In this document: piece after piece, positions 41,929 to 46,028 of the stretch
How the letters are laid out: each line of letters starts with the position of its first letter
Position numbering within the stretch: the first letter of the stretch is position 1
Origin: Chitinophaga sp. sic0106
GTDB taxonomy: Bacteria; Bacteroidota; Bacteroidia; Chitinophagales; Chitinophagaceae
Direction of reading: 5' to 3'
DNA: 46,028 nt
NCBI RefSeq assembly: GCF_019219075.1
Contig: NZ_JAHUWJ010000032.1
Coordinates: 1 to 46,028, forward strand
Notes under the pieces: model-generated
What the model was told of the DNA's origin: nothing
What the model saw: the letters and a program-made list of their open reading frames with translations, nothing else
The model's database searches: none
Position numbers and translations under genes: made by a program

Positions 41929-43862
41929 CCGGTCAGCTTCTTCCCCTTCGACACCAGCGTAATACGCGTTACGCTGCTGCCCCATACCGGCGACAAGCGC
42001 CCATCTGCGATTTCCTGCTGCTCCGTTTCCACCGCAAACTCAGCGGGGTTGTAGGTAATCACCAGCGTTCCCTCTTTTGCTGACAGCACTATTTTTCCGG
42101 CTTTGCTGGCATCTACCGGCAGGCAGGTCATGAAATGATCCCGGAAGGCTTCTTTCCACTCCTTCAGTGCGTAGGCCTCCGTCAGTTCCAGGCGCTGTTT
42201 GCCGGGAATGAAATTGAAAGTGCGCTGCCATTTGTTCACCTGTGCTTCCGCCGGATAAGCAGCGGCTATATCCATCTGTAGCTTATCAGCGCTTTTTTGC
42301 GGCGTAAACTGTACATGGTTCGCCTGGAAAGCACGGCCATCTTTCTGCTGCACACCGTTAATGGTAGGGCAGTTGTGCCATTGCGACTGCATGTACCACA
42401 GCTTGTAACGATCCTTGCTGAAGGTTTGCTTCGTATAAGTACCCACACCTACATCAATCACCGCAGGCTTACCATTCATATACAACACAAAATTGCCTAC
42501 ATCATTGTGGTTGTGACTTTCGGCGTTATGTCCGCCCTGTGCGGCAAAAAACAGTCCAGCGCTGCTGCCTGGCTTGCTGCGGAGCGACAATACCTGTAAA
42601 TCCGGTAACCAGTTAACACCCGCGAATGGCGCTACGGCTTTCGTACGCAGCATTTCATCTCCCAATAATAATTTATACACGAAAATTCCCAGTGCGGAAA
42701 TCCGGATATTATCGCCACCACGGCGTTCCAGCTGATTGAGGTAAGCGCCGAATTGCTTTAGTTCCTCATCATTGTACATTTTGCCGTACATAAATACATC
42801 CTGGGAAGGCGGCACACTGCGTGCCGAAGCATCTGCGAAGTTGACAAACCGGTTGCTGTCCACATGCATTTTATAGATGTATGCACCTATCGCATGCATC
42901 AGCTTATTGTTACTGAAATCCAGCTTACCACCACTGCTGCTGTTCAGATCGTCCAGCAGTTCAATGAGCTTGCCGCCTGCGTGTCCCCAGTAGCTCGGAC
43001 CTTCATCACAGCCACCATCAGGTGCGTAAGCGTTCACGAAATTATCGGCACTGCGGATGCTTTTTTCAATCACCAGATTACGTTTATCCGTGTCCGTGAG
43101 GTTGAGCAATGCAGCTTTCAGTACGTTGGAGTTGATCCAGATGTTCCAGTTGTTTACCTGTCCGCCTTTGAAGCCCATCCACCAGAAATCGTTGCGCTGG
43201 AGGTAAGGGGTATAAATCCTTTTTTCCAGCTCATAGTCGATGCGTTTATTCACGATCACGGAATATTTATCCAGCTCACTGCGGAGCAGGAATTGGGCCC
43301 AGGAGAGCGTCATAGCGGTTTCACCGGCAAACAAATCGATCACCTGTTCGTTCGGGTCAGGCAGATTGCTGCCCTGCTTCTGTGCACCGATGTGCGCAGG
43401 CAGTACCCAGGTACTTTCTTCCAGGATCAGCCAGAGGCCATTTACGATCTGTGGCATAAAGCGGCCCTTGTTTTCTGCCAACTCTCCGGCAATGAGCGTG
43501 GCCAGCACTTTACGACGCTCAAACTGAATATTTTCAAAGTTGATACGATTGCCATTATCCCTGAATTGCAGGTATACTTCCGCGGTGATGGAAGGCCATG
43601 AAAAAGACATGGCTTTCTCCGCATCGGCAATCATGTCCTGGCGGGTAGCCGCGTCAATAGCTGCCAGCCGGGAGGCAATACGCTGTTTAAGCTGTTGTTG
43701 CCAGGTAGCCGCATTGGTGATGGCAGCTGCGCCACCGGCCTGTTTCCAGGCATTTTCCAGGTAATTGGCCGGCGCAGTTTTCTGCTGTGCCGTAACGGTG
43801 GGTGTGGCCAGGCTTAGTCCTGTAGCCAACACAACGTGGAATATAGAATGATTCAACCTCAT
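41898..43862 (-). CDS. Heparinase II/III family polysaccharide lyase, exported
   Basis: 654 residues. A signal peptide ends near TVTAQ. The (alpha/alpha) toroid part carries FWWMGFKGGQVNNWNIWINSNVLKAAL (about 226-252) and YAPDGGCDEGPSYWGHAGG (279-297). The C-terminal beta-sheet part has HNAESHNHNDVGNFVLYMNGKPAVIDVGVGTYT (445-478), the signature of heparinase II/III-like lyases, with the conserved His450/Asn451/His452. These enzymes split uronic acid-containing polysaccharides by beta-elimination, yielding the unsaturated ends used by GH88, GH105 and KduI. Exact PL family and substrate (pectic, alginate or glycosaminoglycan) are not decided. First gene of the minus cluster. Confidence 0.92.
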   Translation of the reverse strand: MRLNHSIFHVVLATGLSLATPTVTAQQKTAPANYLENAWKQAGGAAAITNAATWQQQLKQRIASRLAAIDAATRQDMIADAEKAMSFSWPSITAEVYLQFRDNGNRINFENIQFERRKVLATLIAGELAENKGRFMPQIVNGLWLILEESTWVLPAHIGAQKQGSNLPDPNEQVIDLFAGETAMTLSWAQFLLRSELDKYSVIVNKRIDYELEKRIYTPYLQRNDFWWMGFKGGQVNNWNIWINSNVLKAALLNLTDTDKRNLVIEKSIRSADNFVNAYAPDGGCDEGPSYWGHAGGKLIELLDDLNSSSGGKLDFSNNKLMHAIGAYIYKMHVDSNRFVNFADASARSVPPSQDVFMYGKMYNDEELKQFGAYLNQLERRGGDNIRISALGIFVYKLLLGDEMLRTKAVAPFAGVNWLPDLQVLSLRSKPGSSAGLFFAAQGGHNAESHNHNDVGNFVLYMNGKPAVIDVGVGTYTKQTFSKDRYKLWYMQSQWHNCPTINGVQQKDGRAFQANHVQFTPQKSADKLQMDIAAAYPAEAQVNKWQRTFNFIPGKQRLELTEAYALKEWKEAFRDHFMTCLPVDASKAGKIVLSAKEGTLVITYNPAEFAVETEQQEIADGRLSPVWGSSVTRITLVSKGKKLTGSHSIAFVME

Positions 43863-44029
43863 AGGGCTAGTTGTTTACTATAAGAAAAGCGCTCCGGGCA
43901 CCGCATCGCTCGCGTACTAAAATTGGTTGCAAATGTTCCCCCAAAGATGGTATCAGCCTGCCCGGACTGTTAAAAATTCATTGTCCCGTTGTCAACGTGG
44001 TCGATAAAAGTATCTAAATGTAATAATTG

Positions 44030-44043
44030 TTCAAACGTTTGCA
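44030..44043. promoter_or_regulatory. LacI-type operator, copy 3 (heparinase/uxaA intergenic)
   Basis: TTCAAACGTTTGCA matches TGCAAACGTTTGCA at 13 of 14 positions. It lies 168 bases from the heparinase start and 177 bases from the uxaA start, between the divergent genes, and could serve both. The remaining intergenic bases (43863-44219) show no gene. Confidence 0.8.
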
Positions 44044-44219
44044 TAAACTTTTTTTCAAATGGTATTTAAACCCTCATAATTGTTATTTCTCATTTCCTGA
44101 TTCATTCGTAACTTGCCACTGTAACAGATTTCAGCTGATTTTACAACTTGTCAAAATTTCATCAGGGATTAACATTATAGTATTACCAGCCCGCATCAAA
44201 TCTTCATACTTTAGCCTTT

Positions 44220-45866
44220 ATGAACAGTTATTTACAGATACATCCGGCAGATAACGTGCTGGTTGCATTACAAGACCTCCAGGCTGGAACAAAGATCACC
44301 TTCAACGGCCACAACATAGAACTCTTGCAGCTTACGCCTGCCAAACATAAATTCCTTATTAATGATGTCACGAGTGGAGACCCGATCACCATGTATGGTG
44401 TACTGGTAGCCAAAGCGGTAACCACCATCAGGCAGGGCGGACTGATGACCACAGAAAATGTGATTCATGACGCCAACGCCTTTCATGAAAAAGATGGCAG
44501 CGAGCAATGGCAGGCTCCTGACGTAAGCCAGTGGAAGGACCGGACCTTTATGGGCTACCACCGCCAGGATGGCCAGGTAGGCACCCGTAATTACTGGTTG
44601 GTTATACCATTGGTATTCTGTGAAAACAGGAATGTAAGCGTCATCAAAACCGCCTTCGAAAAAGGGCTGGGATTTGCGCCTGCAGAGGTTTACAATGAGC
44701 AGGTGACCGACCTGGTAGCCCTTTATAAAAAAGGGGACCTGAATGCGATTAAAAATTATGAAGCAGGTAAATCAGCAGACACAAACAGTCGCAGCACCAT
44801 TTTCCCTAATATAGACGGTATTAAATTCCTCACCCACGAAGGTGGTTGTGGGGGTACCCGCCAGGATTCAGATGCTCTTTGCGCATTGCTGGCAGGCTAC
44901 ATTCACCATCCAAACGTGGCAGGAGCAACAGTGCTGAGCCTCGGCTGTCAGCACGCACAGGTAAGCATCCTGCAGGAATCACTGAAAAAGCTGAATCCTG
45001 ATTTCAACAAGCCAATCCTGGTATATGAGCAGCAAAAGAGTTCTTCCGAATTCAATATGCTCTCTTCTGCCATTAAAGATACTTTCCTCGCAATGGTGGA
45101 AGCCAACAAAGTTACCCGCCAGCCTGCACCACTCTCCAAACTGGTGATAGGCCTGGAATGCGGCGGCTCCGATGGTTTCTCCGGCATCTCCGCCAATCCG
45201 GCAGTGGGCCATACTTCCGACCTGCTGGTTGCACTTGGTGGTACCTCCATCCTGTCCGAGTTCCCGGAACTCTGCGGCGTAGAGCAGGAACTGATTAACC
45301 GCTGTACCACGGAATATACATCTGAGAAATTCATCCGCATCATGCGTGCGTACGAAAACCAGGCACAATCTGTAGGCTCCGGCTTTTATATGAACCCCTC
45401 CCCGGGTAACATCAAGGATGGCCTCATCACCGACGCTATCAAGTCCGCAGGCGCTGCTAAAAAAGGCGGCACCTCCCCGGTAACCGATGTACTCGACTAT
45501 ACTGAATATGTAACCAAACCAGGCTTAAACCTGCTCTGCACACCGGGCAACGATGTGGAGTCCACCTCTGCAGAAGTAGGTTCCGGCGCTAATATCGTAC
45601 TGTTTACCACCGGCTTAGGCACCCCTACCGGCAACCCGATTGCCCCGGTAGTAAAACTGGCCACCAATACCAAACTGGCTACCCGCATGCCTGATATCAT
45701 CGATATCGACACCGGTTCTATCATCAGTGGTCAGCACTCCATTGCAGAAATGGGTGAGCAGATCCTGGAATATGTGATCCAGGCTGCCAGCGGTGAAGTA
45801 TATACGAAAGCTGAGCAACTGCATCAGGATGATTTCATTCCGTGGAAACGTGGGGTGAGTTTGTAA
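44220..45866 (+). CDS. uxaA: Altronate dehydratase (UxaA family)
   Basis: 548 residues. Residues about 1-95 are an SAF domain (VLVALQDLQAGTKITFNGHNIELLQ). The large C-terminal domain (about 105-548) is UxaA-type: GYHRQDGQVGTRNYWLVIPLVFCENRN, THEGGCGGTRQDSD, LGCQHAQ, GLECGGSDGFSGISANPAVG. It dehydrates D-altronate to 2-keto-3-deoxygluconate, the same product as KduD, using an Fe2+ centre. This shows the galacturonate branch; UxaC, UxaB, KdgK and KdgA are not in the window. Divergent from the heparinase gene across operator copy 3. A related D-galactarate/altronate dehydratase role cannot be excluded. Confidence 0.93.
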   Translation: MNSYLQIHPADNVLVALQDLQAGTKITFNGHNIELLQLTPAKHKFLINDVTSGDPITMYGVLVAKAVTTIRQGGLMTTENVIHDANAFHEKDGSEQWQAPDVSQWKDRTFMGYHRQDGQVGTRNYWLVIPLVFCENRNVSVIKTAFEKGLGFAPAEVYNEQVTDLVALYKKGDLNAIKNYEAGKSADTNSRSTIFPNIDGIKFLTHEGGCGGTRQDSDALCALLAGYIHHPNVAGATVLSLGCQHAQVSILQESLKKLNPDFNKPILVYEQQKSSSEFNMLSSAIKDTFLAMVEANKVTRQPAPLSKLVIGLECGGSDGFSGISANPAVGHTSDLLVALGGTSILSEFPELCGVEQELINRCTTEYTSEKFIRIMRAYENQAQSVGSGFYMNPSPGNIKDGLITDAIKSAGAAKKGGTSPVTDVLDYTEYVTKPGLNLLCTPGNDVESTSAEVGSGANIVLFTTGLGTPTGNPIAPVVKLATNTKLATRMPDIIDIDTGSIISGQHSIAEMGEQILEYVIQAASGEVYTKAEQLHQDDFIPWKRGVSL

Positions 45867-45909
45867 ATCACTGTAGATAATTTTATGGAAAGGGGCCTTG
45901 GGGCTAGTC

Positions 45910-45941
45910 ATGGTCGGAAGAAATTCCGACCATTTCTTTAT
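45910..45941 (+). terminator. Terminator of uxaA
   Basis: ATGGTCGGAA and TTCCGACCAT form a perfect 10-bp stem around a GAAA tetraloop, followed by TTCTTTATGTTTT. It lies 43 bases after the stop. Confidence 0.75.
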
Positions 45942-46028
45942 GTTTTGAAGTAAATATCAGGATTTCCGCCACATAAGACAACGATTTGAGCAATTGCCAG
46001 ATCCCTGACTTCCATAGCCATGCGCCTT
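45938..46028 (-). CDS. Possible 3' end of a minus-strand gene (partial)
   Basis: On the minus strand one frame stays open from the window edge to a TAA at 45938-45940, encoding about 29 residues that include MEVRDLAIAQIVV and CGGNPDIYFKT. The length is too short for family recognition. The stop lies just before the uxaA terminator stem, as expected for a convergent neighbour. It could be chance. Confidence 0.3.
   Translation of the reverse strand, partial: RRMAMEVRDLAIAQIVVLCGGNPDIYFKT

Overview
The window looks like chromosomal DNA of a Bacteroidota bacterium, most likely a Chitinophaga-like member of the Chitinophagaceae. Three things point there: two SusC/SusD outer-membrane pairs, promoter -7 elements of the form TAnnTTTG with almost no Shine-Dalgarno sequences, and many lipoproteins and families typical of that phylum. 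The genus is inferred from overall character, not from a marker gene. About 38 protein genes (one cut by the right edge) and two tRNAs are supported. There is no CRISPR array, prophage or complete insertion sequence.

Region 1 (1-16450) is mostly housekeeping and small accessory genes. The left edge holds the 5' end of a group II intron on the minus strand, placed 5 bases after the transcription terminator of a collagen-like lipoprotein gene. Then come DNA topoisomerase IB, a DoxX protein, a CxxC flavoprotein with a well-formed promoter and palindrome, a five-repeat secreted protein, a class V aminotransferase, a P-loop kinase-like protein, a leaderless CHAP endolysin-like protein, an SRPBCC protein, endonuclease V, an S41 peptidase and two adjacent rhomboid proteases. 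tRNA-Asp and tRNA-Tyr follow, then a phosphoserine-phosphatase/ACT fusion, an ENPP-type phosphodiesterase and a GyrB-like protein without its TOPRIM half.

Region 2 (16650-31260) has SusCD pair 1 divergent from a LacI-type regulator, a DEAD-box helicase, a diheme cytochrome c, an AraC-alkylguanine transferase with a separate Ada-type zinc-binding gene, and SusCD pair 2.

Region 3 (31262-45866) is an uronate utilization locus. A minus-strand cluster runs heparinase II/III lyase, DUF2264-A, kduI, GH105-DUF4861, kduD, a second LacI regulator, GH88 and DUF2264-B; uxaA is divergent. The lyase and GH88/GH105 hydrolases would release unsaturated uronates, KduI and KduD turn them into 2-keto-3-deoxygluconate, and UxaA makes the same compound from D-altronate. 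This fits pectin-type galacturonate polymers best, but the substrate is not proven.

Three copies of a 14-bp LacI-type operator (TGCAAACGTTTGCA, one perfect and two near-perfect) lie upstream of susC1/lacI1, upstream of DUF2264-A, and between the lyase gene and uxaA. They tie SusCD pair 1 to the uronate cluster 14-22 kb away as one probable regulon. SusCD pair 2 has no such box.
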